NCBI GenBank assembly: GCA_009839745.1
Contig: VXPE01000042.1
Coordinates: 1 to 64,000, forward strand
From: Candidatus Poribacteria bacterium
GTDB lineage: Bacteria > Poribacteria > WGA-4E > WGA-3G
Direction: 5' to 3'
DNA: 64,000 nucleotides
In this document: piece by piece, positions 16,534 to 23,958 of the stretch
How positions within the stretch are numbered: position 1 is the stretch's first letter
How the letters are laid out: every line of letters begins with the position of its first letter
Notes under the pieces: generated by a model
The model's database searches: none
Seen by the model: the letters and a program-made list of their open reading frames with translations, nothing else
What the model was told of the DNA's origin: nothing
Made by a program: the position numbers and the translations under genes

Positions 16534-17592
16534 ATGCAGTTAGCCTCCCCGTTTTTTCTTAGTTTGTTCATTGTAATTCCGCTCCTGATATTCGCTTTGC
16601 GGCACCTCCGTAGGGGCGAGGTGACCTCGCCCGTCCACAGGCAGGGACTCCGGTTACGTTGGAAACCGACAATCGCCCCGGTGGCGCGCTTTTCTGATTT
16701 CAAACATGGGTTCGCAGCGAGTATTCAACAGATGCGACATACTTCTTCAGTTAAAGCGTTTCCGATACTGAGAGTCATCAGGTTTACTGTTCTCGCGCTC
16801 CTCATTTTCTCCCTGGCGCGTCCGCAGCTGTCTCAAAGCCGGGAGCACCAATTCACTGAAGGCATCGATATCTTCTTAGTCCTTGACATTTCGGAGAGCA
16901 TGCGCGCAGAGGATTTTGAAGGGTCCAATCGCATCCAAATCGCTAAATCCGTCGTTAACGATTTTCTGACGCACCGCCAAAACGATCGTATCGGTTTAGT
17001 CGTTTTTGCGGGTGAAAGTTTCACGCTCTGCCCACTAACGTCAGACTCTTCGGTGTTAGTGGAATTGCTCCGAGATGTAGAGATCGGACACCTCGAGGAT
17101 GGCACGGCTATAGGGGACGCGCTTGCAACCGCCACCCATCGGCTACGCGCCTCGAAATCCCAAACGAAGATTGTCATCCTCTTGACCGACGGTGAAAATA
17201 ACGCTGGCAGCATTGAACCGGGAGTCGCAGCTTCTCTCGCACAATCCTTCGGGATTAAGGTTTACACGATCGGTATGGGAAAAGAGGGGGGTGCACGCAT
17301 TCCCTATGCGGATACGACCTTTGGCAAACGCTATCGCGAGGGGCTAACCTACCTCGACGAGGATACCCTAAAACAGATTGCCAACATAACAGAAGGTCGT
17401 TATTTTCGCGCCACAGACACGCAATCGTTGAAACACATCTACGCAGAAATTGATCGCTTTGAAAAAACGAAATTTGAGACAGTCAACATCGTTGCCCACA
17501 AGGAGCTGACGGCATATTTTCTAATACCTGCAGTGCTCCTACTGGGAACCGAGATTCTATTGAGCAACACAGTCTTACGGAAAATCCCTTAG
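16534..17592 (+). CDS. VWA-domain membrane protein (BatA-like)
   Basis: 352 residues. The ATG at 16534 gives a clean start (MQLASPFFLSLFIVIPLLIF); a TTG at 16510 lies inside the previous gene. Two N-terminal hydrophobic helices (2-22 and ~80-96) flank a loop, then a von Willebrand A domain with the MIDAS D118-I-S-E-S122, followed by LLTDGENNAG and a C-terminal helix near 325-345. BatA/BatB proteins sit in the inner membrane with MoxR ATPases; none is seen here. Odd: residues 26-34 (RRGEVTSPV) are encoded by a palindrome (GGGCGAGGTGACCTCGCCC) that also occurs between genes and in the PorU-like gene. Confidence 0.85.
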   Translation: MQLASPFFLSLFIVIPLLIFALRHLRRGEVTSPVHRQGLRLRWKPTIAPVARFSDFKHGFAASIQQMRHTSSVKAFPILRVIRFTVLALLIFSLARPQLSQSREHQFTEGIDIFLVLDISESMRAEDFEGSNRIQIAKSVVNDFLTHRQNDRIGLVVFAGESFTLCPLTSDSSVLVELLRDVEIGHLEDGTAIGDALATATHRLRASKSQTKIVILLTDGENNAGSIEPGVAASLAQSFGIKVYTIGMGKEGGARIPYADTTFGKRYREGLTYLDEDTLKQIANITEGRYFRATDTQSLKHIYAEIDRFEKTKFETVNIVAHKELTAYFLIPAVLLLGTEILLSNTVLRKIP

Positions 17593-17675
17593 CGGGGTTA
17601 ACGGTTAACGGAAAAGGCGTTATCGGTTATCAGTTAACGGTTAAAAAATTTTCGTTAAAAAGGATAACAGTGATG

Positions 17676-17822
17676 TAATACCATTTCTAAAAGTTTATAT
17701 CGCATTAACCGCACCTTCCTGCACAGAGTCTTTGCGAATGCCACACGCGCATTCGCCAGTCTATGCTACAAGAAAGCACAAGACAAAAGTTTATGCTATA
17801 ATTTCAATCAGAAATGGTATAA
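17676..17822. mobile_element. MITE-like element, TACCATTTCT family, copy 1 (147 bp)
   Basis: Ends are TAATACCATTTCT and AGAAATGGTATAA, an inverted repeat. The interior starts AAAAGTTTATATCGCATTA and ends GTTTATGCTATAATTTCAAT. A second copy at 40527-40647 shares both ends and these flanks. The middle differs: here the hairpin GCGAATG/CATTCGC, there AGACTAACAGTCT; both are followed by (C)AGTCTATGCTACAAG. No coding capacity, so it would depend on a transposase elsewhere. Confidence 0.8.
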
Positions 17823-17908
17823 GCCTGCAACAATACGCAGAAATACCGGATTTAGTCTGGGAATAGACTAAATCCATTCCTTGTATTACATTGCAAAAAC
17901 ACGCAGGC
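17823..17908. repeat. GCCTGC...GCAGGC dispersed element carrying a 28-nt palindrome
   Basis: Bounded by GCCTGC and GCAGGC. Its core at 17848-17875 is a palindrome with arms GGATTTAGTCT and AGACTAAATCC around GGGAAT. Read on the minus strand, the core and the preceding TGTAATACAAGGAA match 48165-48210 inside the namZ coding sequence. The element at 62348-62391 has the same ends but lacks the palindrome, so the palindrome looks like a separate insertion. Confidence 0.8.
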
Positions 17909-17955
17909 GGGTATACGGATAGAAACGTTACTTAACCAATTCACCTGAACGAACC

Positions 17956-17974
17956 GCAAGGTAAAATTAAAAAG
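17956..17974 (+). promoter_or_regulatory. CCGCAAGGTAAAATTAAAAA element providing the ribosome-binding site
   Basis: ACCGCAAGGTAAAATTAAAA ends one base before the ATG of the isomerase; AAGG is the likely Shine-Dalgarno core. Similar elements in the same orientation precede genes starting at 5663, 32307, 42545, 46170 and about 51588, and reverse copies lie at 19122, 19232, 49147 and 62431. Confidence 0.7.
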
Positions 17975-18736
17975 ATGGAAAATATTATTGCATGTAATTT
18001 GGGCAGCTACCGACAGTTTCGAGACGTGGCATACACCCACTTAGCAGAGATCGGTTTAACGAATGTGGAGATCGGTGTGCCTGCCTCTGAATCTGTTGAT
18101 GCCCTCCGTGCGGAATTGGACGCGCACGGACTCACCGCCACAAGTCTGCTTGGCAGTTGTGACGTTCAATCTGAAACGGTCGTCTCAGATTTTCAGACGA
18201 CGCTGGACATCGCTGATCAGATGGGTGTAAAGATTATTTTCGTCAGCGTGCACGCCGGTGAAGCAGATATCAACGCGGTCTATGATCGGCTTCGTGCCAT
18301 CGGCGAAAACGCTGCCCCGACAGGCATTAAGGTCTGTCTGGAAACACATCCTGATATGGTGCATAATGGCGATATCGCACTTAAAACGATGCAAGCCGTG
18401 AATCATCCGAATATTTGCGTCAATTTCGACACGGGGAATGTTTACTACTACAACCACAATGTAACGGCTGTTACGGAAGTCCAGAAAGTCATTGAACACG
18501 TTGGTGCCGTCCACCTCAAGGATACAAACGGTGGCTATCGAACCTGGAATTTCCCAGCACTCGGGGAGGGCGTTGTCGATTTTAAAGCGGTATTTCAAAC
18601 GTTGAACGACGCGGGTTTCTACGGGCCCTTCACGATGGAATTAGAAGGGATCGAGGGTGAAAACCTCGATGCGGCAGGTGCCAAGGCACGGGTGGCAGAC
18701 TCGCTGCAACACTTGAAAGATATTCGCGTAATTTAA
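17975..18736 (+). CDS. Sugar phosphate isomerase/epimerase (xylose isomerase-like TIM barrel)
   Basis: 253 residues of the AP-endonuclease-2/xylose isomerase-like TIM barrel, a metal-dependent sugar isomerase or epimerase fold. ICLETHPDMVHNG (as VCLETHPDMVHNG), NICVNFDTGNVYYY, VGAVHLKDTNGG and GPFTMELEGIEGEN carry the usual E, D, H and E metal ligands in order. Cytoplasmic; substrate not predictable. It is followed after 19 bp by a cupin and then an aldo/keto reductase, an arrangement typical of small sugar or inositol catabolic operons. Confidence 0.87.
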   Translation: MENIIACNLGSYRQFRDVAYTHLAEIGLTNVEIGVPASESVDALRAELDAHGLTATSLLGSCDVQSETVVSDFQTTLDIADQMGVKIIFVSVHAGEADINAVYDRLRAIGENAAPTGIKVCLETHPDMVHNGDIALKTMQAVNHPNICVNFDTGNVYYYNHNVTAVTEVQKVIEHVGAVHLKDTNGGYRTWNFPALGEGVVDFKAVFQTLNDAGFYGPFTMELEGIEGENLDAAGAKARVADSLQHLKDIRVI

Positions 18737-18755
18737 GGGACACAGGAGCAACGAA

Positions 18756-19121
18756 ATGGATACGAATCTTTGTGTTATCCGACTGAGTGAGGGTGAGCGT
18801 ATCGGTGATGCCCTCGGGAAAGTTTTAGGCACTCCAGACATGACGACGATTGGGGCTTTCGCTGTTTCCAAAGAAAACCCCACCGAACTTCACTATCACG
18901 ATTTCGACGAGTACTGGTATTTCACAGAAGGCACGACGACAGTGACACTCCGAAACGCTGATGGACAGTCCGAATCTTATCGCATCGGTCCCGGGGATTT
19001 AGTTGTTACGCCAAAAGGTGTTGAGCACGGACATACCCCAGACGATGTCGTTAAAGGCGTGCAGTGGGTGAGTGTGATTCCCCCCGATGCTCGTCGTGGA
19101 CATTTGCATCGAGATTTTTAA
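18756..19121 (+). CDS. Cupin-domain protein
   Basis: 121 residues; a single small beta-barrel. NPTELHYHDFDEYWYFTEGT is cupin motif 1 with H-x-H, and GPGDLVVTPKGVEHGHTP is motif 2 with the last histidine. Such proteins bind a metal and act on or sense small sugar-like molecules. ACAGGAGCAACGAAATG supplies its ribosome-binding site. The stop codon lies inside a reverse copy of the CCGCAAGG element. Confidence 0.85.
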   Translation: MDTNLCVIRLSEGERIGDALGKVLGTPDMTTIGAFAVSKENPTELHYHDFDEYWYFTEGTTTVTLRNADGQSESYRIGPGDLVVTPKGVEHGHTPDDVVKGVQWVSVIPPDARRGHLHRDF

Positions 19122-19255
19122 TTTTACCTTGCGGAGGAATACGCAGAAACACCCAAGCAAAAACACGTGCGTTTAGACTTTAGCGTGCCAGTCTCATATC
19201 CGCCTGCGCCGATGTTGCAGGCTACTTTTTAATTTTACCTTGCGGAGGATAGACT
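19122..19255. repeat. Two reverse CCGCAAGG elements flanking a GTTGCAGGC repeat
   Basis: TTTTTAATTTTACCTTGCGG, with the gene stop inside it, occurs at 19117-19136 and again at 19229-19248, each followed by AGGA. Between them lies AATACGCAGAAACACCCAAG and CCTGCGCCGATGTTGCAGG; the latter recurs at about 49233. The second copy provides GCGGAGGATAGACTATG, so here the reverse orientation gives the Shine-Dalgarno for the aldo/keto reductase. Confidence 0.75.
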
Positions 19256-20158
19256 ATGTTGACAAGATCATCCCCGTTGCCAGTGCGACGCTTAGGACGA
19301 ACAGAATTAGAGGTTACATGCCTCGGCATGGGAGGCGCAGGCGTTGGTAGAGGTGATGTTACCGACGATGAAGCGATTGAAGCCGTTCACCGAGCCATCG
19401 ACTTAGGGATAAACTATCTCGACACCGCACCGCTTTACGGTGAAAGCGAAAGACGGGTAGGGCTTGCACTCGCCGACGGCTGGCGTGAGAAGATTTACCT
19501 CGCCACGAAGATAGGAACACATCCTGAATGGCGCGGCGATTTTAGTGCATCAGGGACGCGTCGAAGCGTCGAAAATAGCCTACGTCTACTCGGCACCGAT
19601 TGTCTCGATGTCTGCTTGGTGCATGACCCAGACAGCATGGACCCCGTTGTGGCAAAAGACGGGGCATTCGACGAACTCCAACGCATGCGCGAGGAAGGAC
19701 TGCTTAAGTTTATCGGACTCGGGGTTCGACAACACGAATTTCACAAAATCGCCATCGAAACCGGTGTCGTTGATGTAATTCTAACGTATTTGGATTACAC
19801 GCTCCTGAGTCAGACCGCAAACGATTGGTTGTTACCGCTTGCCGCTGAAAACGACATCGGGATTATCAACGGGAGCCCCATTGCGATGGGATTGCTTTCA
19901 GGGATTGAGCCAGATGTATCCGCCGAAAGGATGCACTTAGGGAGGTCTGATGCTGAAAAAGCACACCGACTCTGGGAGTGGGCAACCGACAACAATCTGA
20001 ATGTCCTGAATCTCGCCATTCAATTCTGTTTCCGTCAACCTCGCATCGCGATGAGTCTGACGGGTTCTAAGAATGCCGCAGAAGTAAAGCAGAATTTCGC
20101 CGCCGCCACGACCCCCGTTCCCGACGATGTATGGGAACAGTTACAAGCACTGTTATAG
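19256..20158 (+). CDS. Aldo/keto reductase
   Basis: 300 residues, a TIM-barrel NAD(P)H-dependent oxidoreductase of the L-fucose/D-threo-aldose dehydrogenase type. Seen: VTCLGMGGAGVGRG, then the catalytic D and Y in INYLDTAPLYGESERRVGLAL, and the catalytic lysine in YLATKIG. LCLVHDPDS-type text appears as VCLVHDPDSMDPVVAKDG. The C-terminus (SLTGSKNAAEVKQNF) is the usual NADP-binding end. Together with the isomerase and cupin it forms a small sugar-processing operon. Confidence 0.9.
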   Translation: MLTRSSPLPVRRLGRTELEVTCLGMGGAGVGRGDVTDDEAIEAVHRAIDLGINYLDTAPLYGESERRVGLALADGWREKIYLATKIGTHPEWRGDFSASGTRRSVENSLRLLGTDCLDVCLVHDPDSMDPVVAKDGAFDELQRMREEGLLKFIGLGVRQHEFHKIAIETGVVDVILTYLDYTLLSQTANDWLLPLAAENDIGIINGSPIAMGLLSGIEPDVSAERMHLGRSDAEKAHRLWEWATDNNLNVLNLAIQFCFRQPRIAMSLTGSKNAAEVKQNFAAATTPVPDDVWEQLQALL

Positions 20159-20230
20159 ACACTGCCGGTTTCGAGTTCAATGAATTTGTAATCCGCCCCT
20201 TGCTTATGACAGGTTTGACAGAAAAACGAT
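20155..20230 (-). pseudogene. Fragment of a c-type cytochrome
   Basis: On the minus strand a short frame reads SFFCQTCHKQGADYKFIELE, with C-x-x-C-H. It is directly downstream of the sigma-factor fragment and has neither a recognisable start nor the rest of a cytochrome. It overlaps the stop of the aldo/keto reductase by a few bases. It could be chance, but it fits the general decay of this stretch. Confidence 0.35.
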
Positions 20231-20248
20231 AGAAGATGGTATAGGGTT

Positions 20249-20640
20249 TCACACGGATTCAAGATTGTCAGAGCTGTTCAGATACGGGGTCAAGACTTCT
20301 TGGAGTTGGAGGCGTGCGTTGCGGAGATGGCTTTTGATGGTGCCTTCAGAACCGTTCAAACGGGCGGCTATGGCTTTAATAGGTAGTTCGTCATGGTAAT
20401 ATAACACGAAGACACGGCGGCGGATGGGGGTGAGTTCGGCGATGGCTTCTCGGAGCTGCGCGCGAAGTTCGGCGCGTTCGAGGTCTCGACACGGGCTGGG
20501 GTGTGTCTGTTGGATGCGGTGAGAGTCAATGGCATGTAAGGGTTCAAGGGCGTGGTCGCGCTTTTGCTTGCGGAAGTGATCGGTGATGACATTCTCGGCG
20601 ATACGATACACCCAGGAATAAAAAGACGACGATTCCTAAC
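20249..20640 (-). pseudogene. ECF sigma factor lacking its N-terminal half
   Basis: The frame begins after a TAG and reads ESSSFYSWVYRIAENVITDH, which enters the family in the middle of region 2. Region 4 is intact: IAELTPIRRRVFVLYYHDEL, KAIAARLNGSEGTIKSHLRN, and an ARLQLQEVL helix. The -10-binding half upstream is missing, and sequence upstream belongs to another gene fragment. It therefore looks like a truncated remnant rather than a working sigma factor. Confidence 0.75.
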
Positions 20641-20658
20641 AACGTTTATCTATTCCTT

Positions 20659-21060
20659 TCATTTGATTAAGGGTGTCATGTTGAGGGTGAAGGTTCGGTG
20701 TTGACCGTTTCTTTGGAGTGTTACCTGTTTCGACTGGATGTCGGTGACGGTGGTGTCAGCGTCAAGTTTATTGCCGATACGGACGGTGTAAGTCCTTCCC
20801 GCAGGGGCCTTTTGGAGAATCGCCTGTTTGGGGGTGTTTTCCGTTCTGGGGATGAGGGTGCCGATCAAGCGATAGGGTTCTCGCGGGTGTGGCGGTGTCC
20901 ACCCGAGCGGATGGAACAGGTTGTTGTCAACGATGGTGCAATAGAACTCGGTTTTTTGAAAGTCCGCGAGCGAGTCGTGCGGTGTCGTGGAACAGCTGCG
21001 GAACACTCGGGGAGAGACATCGATTGTCTCCAGCTGTTGCGGTGTTGAGTCCAACCGTCC
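20659..21060 (-). pseudogene. GspC/PilP-like fragment
   Basis: The convincing part is DNNLFHPLGWTPPHPREPYR, LIGTLIPRTENTPKQAILQK and the small beta barrel after it (GRTYTVRIGNKLDADTTVTD, VTLQRNGQHRTF). This resembles the homology region of type II secretion GspC or pilus PilP proteins. The N-terminal membrane anchor expected for either is absent: upstream, the frame runs into the end of the next gene in another frame. It is likely a fragment left by deletion. Confidence 0.5.
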
Positions 21061-21769
21061 CCTTAGCGAGTTCACCTGTGAGTGTTTCATACTCCGCTGC
21101 CCCTAAATAACCGTTGAGCAGACCGATCAATTGCCCGGTCTGTAAGTACGGATATAATTGCGTTGTTATGACAGCAGTTGTTCCCGCAGCAATTTTTACG
21201 TCATACTTCGTCTGTGCATAGATTATCCAGTATTCTACAGTGTTGCTGCTGGCAATATCGAATACAAGGTCTATATCATTATAGTTGACAACCTCCCGCA
21301 TCAATAGTATTTCGCTCACGGGGGTGCCTGCATAATCCGTTCCAAAGATATTCGCTATGTTCGTCCCCATCCCGATCATAACTAAGACAGGGCCTGGGCG
21401 ATAACCTAAGAATACATAATCTTCGCCTTCCACAGCCCCTTTTTCTTTTGCAATTTGCTGGAGTGTCGCAACAGCCAGTGGAATCCCTTCCGCGAAAAGA
21501 GTCAGGCCGATCACTTTTACGCCTCTCGTGAAGCAGTGGCGTAAAACGGCTTCCGCAATCGCGGTCGGTTCTGGCATCGTCGAAGGTCCATAATCAAAGC
21601 AGATCATGACCGTCGCACCAGGGGGAAGATTCTCAATGTAATCATAAACGTTTTGTGTCGGCACAGTGACAGAAACGGGCATGCTTTTTATCCAGAGTGT
21701 AGGAATGATAACCGCGAGTGCGACTGATATAAAAATAATCCGTCTATCAAGGTTTATGATTTTTTTCAT
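20927..21769 (-). CDS. Membrane-anchored protein of unknown function, C-terminus probably replaced
   Basis: The ATG at 21769 (MKKIINLDRRIIFISVALAV) gives a clean N-terminal anchor. The body reads NLPPGATVMICFDYGPSTMP, LRHCFTRGVKVIGLTLFAEG, KIAAGTTAVITTQLYPYLQT and GLLNGYLGAAEYETL. I know this as a conserved but uncharacterised bacterial family with one N-terminal helix; I cannot name its function. After about GELAKGTVGLN the remaining ~40 residues look like random sequence and overlap the GspC-like fragment in another frame, suggesting a deletion junction near 21000. Confidence 0.6.
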   Translation of the reverse strand: MKKIINLDRRIIFISVALAVIIPTLWIKSMPVSVTVPTQNVYDYIENLPPGATVMICFDYGPSTMPEPTAIAEAVLRHCFTRGVKVIGLTLFAEGIPLAVATLQQIAKEKGAVEGEDYVFLGYRPGPVLVMIGMGTNIANIFGTDYAGTPVSEILLMREVVNYNDIDLVFDIASSNTVEYWIIYAQTKYDVKIAAGTTAVITTQLYPYLQTGQLIGLLNGYLGAAEYETLTGELAKGTVGLNTATAGDNRCLSPSVPQLFHDTARLARGLSKNRVLLHHR

Positions 21770-22043
21770 ATGTTCCCAACTAGATTTTGTTGGCAAGAAC
21801 TTCATCGCACAAAAATGGGAGAGACGTAGGCTGCTGATTGGGAAAACCTAATCTTCTATCTGATCAGAGATCACTCTCATTGCACCGGTATTTTTGTAAA
21901 GTTAGGTCGCAGATGCTACCAAGAAAAACAGCGCGATCATGACATTTATAACTCAAAGACATACAGTTACAATGAATGCTCGTAAGAGCGATACCTTGCC
22001 CTGGGTTCTGCGAAGATATCCCCAATGTTTTGCAAATGGGTCT

Positions 22044-22295
22044 TCATGTTTTTCTTTGCTGCTTCTCTATTTTCTTGTCCTGTTGACGTTCCTGGTATTG
22101 GACATAAGCCTCACGGGCAGGTTTGTGTCGGGATGGATACAAACGGAATATATGATTAACGACAAGGAGTATAACCACAGCGATGGCAGTCCCCCAGAGA
22201 AAAACGGTCGCGGGAGCACCCAGCCGGTATGCAGTATAAATGCATGTACCCGCAAGGAACCCCAATATATACAGAAACCACTTCTTATTTTTCAT
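22044..22295 (-). CDS. Small membrane protein, two helices
   Basis: 83 residues. Two hydrophobic helices (about 5-24 and 29-48) are followed by a basic and glutamine-rich tail (YQERQQDKKIEKQQRKT). Its ATG lies within the last codons of the upstream 51-residue frame (11-nt overlap), so translation is probably coupled. No known family recognised. Confidence 0.55.
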   Translation of the reverse strand: MKNKKWFLYILGFLAGTCIYTAYRLGAPATVFLWGTAIAVVILLVVNHIFRLYPSRHKPAREAYVQYQERQQDKKIEKQQRKT

Positions 22296-22440
22296 CCGAA
22301 CTCACCTCACTCACCTGAAAAAAGGGCGGATATGGGCATATCCGCCTGAATAACGGGGTTATGGACTTAATGAACGTACGAATCACTGGGGTTATAACCA
22401 CCGCTCCAACTATTGCCTGAGCAACTACCTGATGATTCAT
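22285..22440 (-). CDS. Hydrophobic 51-residue peptide preceded by a conserved leader
   Basis: MNHQVVAQAIVGAVVITPVI is a hydrophobic start; the tail contains FRRICPYPPF, encoded by a palindrome (GGCGGATAT-GGGC-ATATCCGCC, 22327-22348). I chose the ATG at 22440 because the 27-nt leader shared with the sigma factor ends 10 nt before it; a longer in-frame start at 22554 would translate that leader. No homolog recognised, so it is a tentative gene. Confidence 0.4.
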   Translation of the reverse strand: MNHQVVAQAIVGAVVITPVIRTFIKSITPLFRRICPYPPFFQVSEVSSDEK

Positions 22441-22450
22441 CACTACCTGA

Positions 22451-22526
22451 TGAAAAAGACAGAAAAGGTCACGGTGCGGCAGAAAATTACTGTATTTCTT
22501 GCCATACCCTCTGTTTTGTGCTATAG
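22451..22526 (-). promoter_or_regulatory. Leader and promoter-like region shared with the ECF sigma gene, copy 1
   Basis: On the minus strand CTATAGCACAAAA (22513-22525) resembles a -10 region. It is followed by GCACCGTGACCTTTTCTGTC plus TTTTTCA (22451-22477), which is identical over 27 nt to 26022-26048. The rest of 22527-22778 contains nothing I recognise; it ends at the IS target site. Confidence 0.65.
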
Positions 22527-22778
22527 TTGTTACGTTGTGTTTACATTCCATCATAAAAATCGTCCGGAAGTCAGTGCCTATCAGAATTTACGTCTATAGA
22601 TCAAATGGATATTGCAGAACTATGGAAGCCTTGCCATGACTGGATCCGGAGCCACAATGTAAACACTACCTAGCAACATTGAGAGCATTGATAAAACAGA
22701 ACCATTCAGGACTAACACATTTTGGACTGGGGTCCTTTGTGTGATTGAATTCATTTTCTTTTCCTTTCATAAAGTTTT

Positions 22779-23906
22779 ACGCCTTGTGCTAATTAGAATT
22801 TCATAGATTTTTGGTTATGCGAGAACGAGGTCTCTGAGTTTCATCAAAGGACGTCCGAGACACTGATTCAAGAACGCACCGAGCAGAGCAGCACCGAACT
22901 TATGACTCATTCGGGTTTGAAGTCCCCACTGCGTCCGCGCCCGCACCCGAGAAACACCGAACTGTTCGGTGAGTTGACCGATCGTCGTCTCAATGCGTCT
23001 GCGCACCCGGACTTGGAGTTTCCTGAAAGTCTCGGGATATTGATACTTCTGATTGCTTCGCAGCGTCGCGAGTAAACAAGTGTTTTCGGTTTCCAATAGT
23101 TCGTCTTGGAGGGGCTCCGAAATATACCCTTTGTCTCCAAGAAGGATCGGATACCTTCCCCTTTGAGAAAGCCAAGGGACCACCTCTCGGTCATCTATAT
23201 CCGCTGCGGCAATCGCAAAATCAACAGGCACGCCTGTCCCCGTCGTGATCAGGTGTCCGCGAAACCCCAAAAACGTTCCGAGACTTTTCGTGGAGAACCC
23301 AGTGTCCATAAGTCGCAAGCGTTCCTGAAGCGTCGGTCTCCCATTTCAGGTCAGACTTTGAGGACTTGGCGCGTTTGAAGTCGCAAATCGGTATCGGAAA
23401 AGAATCCACGAGAAACACCTCCGTCTGGGGTAAGAAGGCCACCAATGCCCGACGCAACACTTCACTCGCTCCTGAGAGGGTGCGTCGCCGGCGATTGAAG
23501 CGAGAGCGTTCGGGTAAAGAGGGGAAAACCGTTTTCAACGCAACTTTCAAACGCTTATATCCCGAATGTTCGCTGTCCGCACCGATGTATTCAAGCAGCC
23601 ACCCGATGGCGATGATGTCGCTGTCCGGAGACACCGGGTTCCGACCGGGTCTACGATTTTCAGCATTGGGAAAGTGGCATCATAAAGCGTTTTCATGATC
23701 TTCTGAACCACAACCGCAACATCTAAGAGCGTCCGTGGGGTATTTTTCAGTTGCAGAACAGCGTCTTGTAAAGTATACTCTAAGTCCATCCTTGTGTTTC
23801 CTTTTGTTGTTGTTGAACTTATAGGATAACATAAGGATGGATACATTCACAGAAAAACAAAACGCTGTTCCTCTCAAATACGGGAAAAACAATTAGCACA
23901 AGGCGT
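22779..23906 (-). mobile_element. IS982-family insertion sequence (1128 bp), inactivated
   Basis: Terminal inverted repeats ACGCCTTGTGCTAATT and AATTAGCACAAGGCGT are exact over 16 bp. The element is flanked by an 8-bp direct repeat, AAAGTTTT (22771-22778 and 23907-23914). Size, 8-bp duplication and transposase type fit IS982. It lies between the gene at 23959 and the small genes below 22440 and may separate a former operon. Confidence 0.88.
22815..23846 (-). pseudogene. IS982-type transposase with two frameshifts
   Basis: Three reading-frame segments follow one another. The first starts MDLEYTLQDAVLQLKNTPRT, the second carries the DDE start EVFLVDSFPIPICDFKRAKS, and the third reads GTFLGFRGHLITTGTGVPVD, then LLGDKGYISEPLQDELL and RRRIETTIGQLTEQFGVSRV. 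These are the IS982 catalytic D, D and E regions in order. Frame changes fall near 23645 and near 23300. No known programmed -1 slippery site is obvious, so I read this as decay. Confidence 0.8.
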
Positions 23907-23958
23907 AAAGTTTTACGTTTCCGCAATGAAGTCTTTGAAACATAGCGAATGTTGAATA

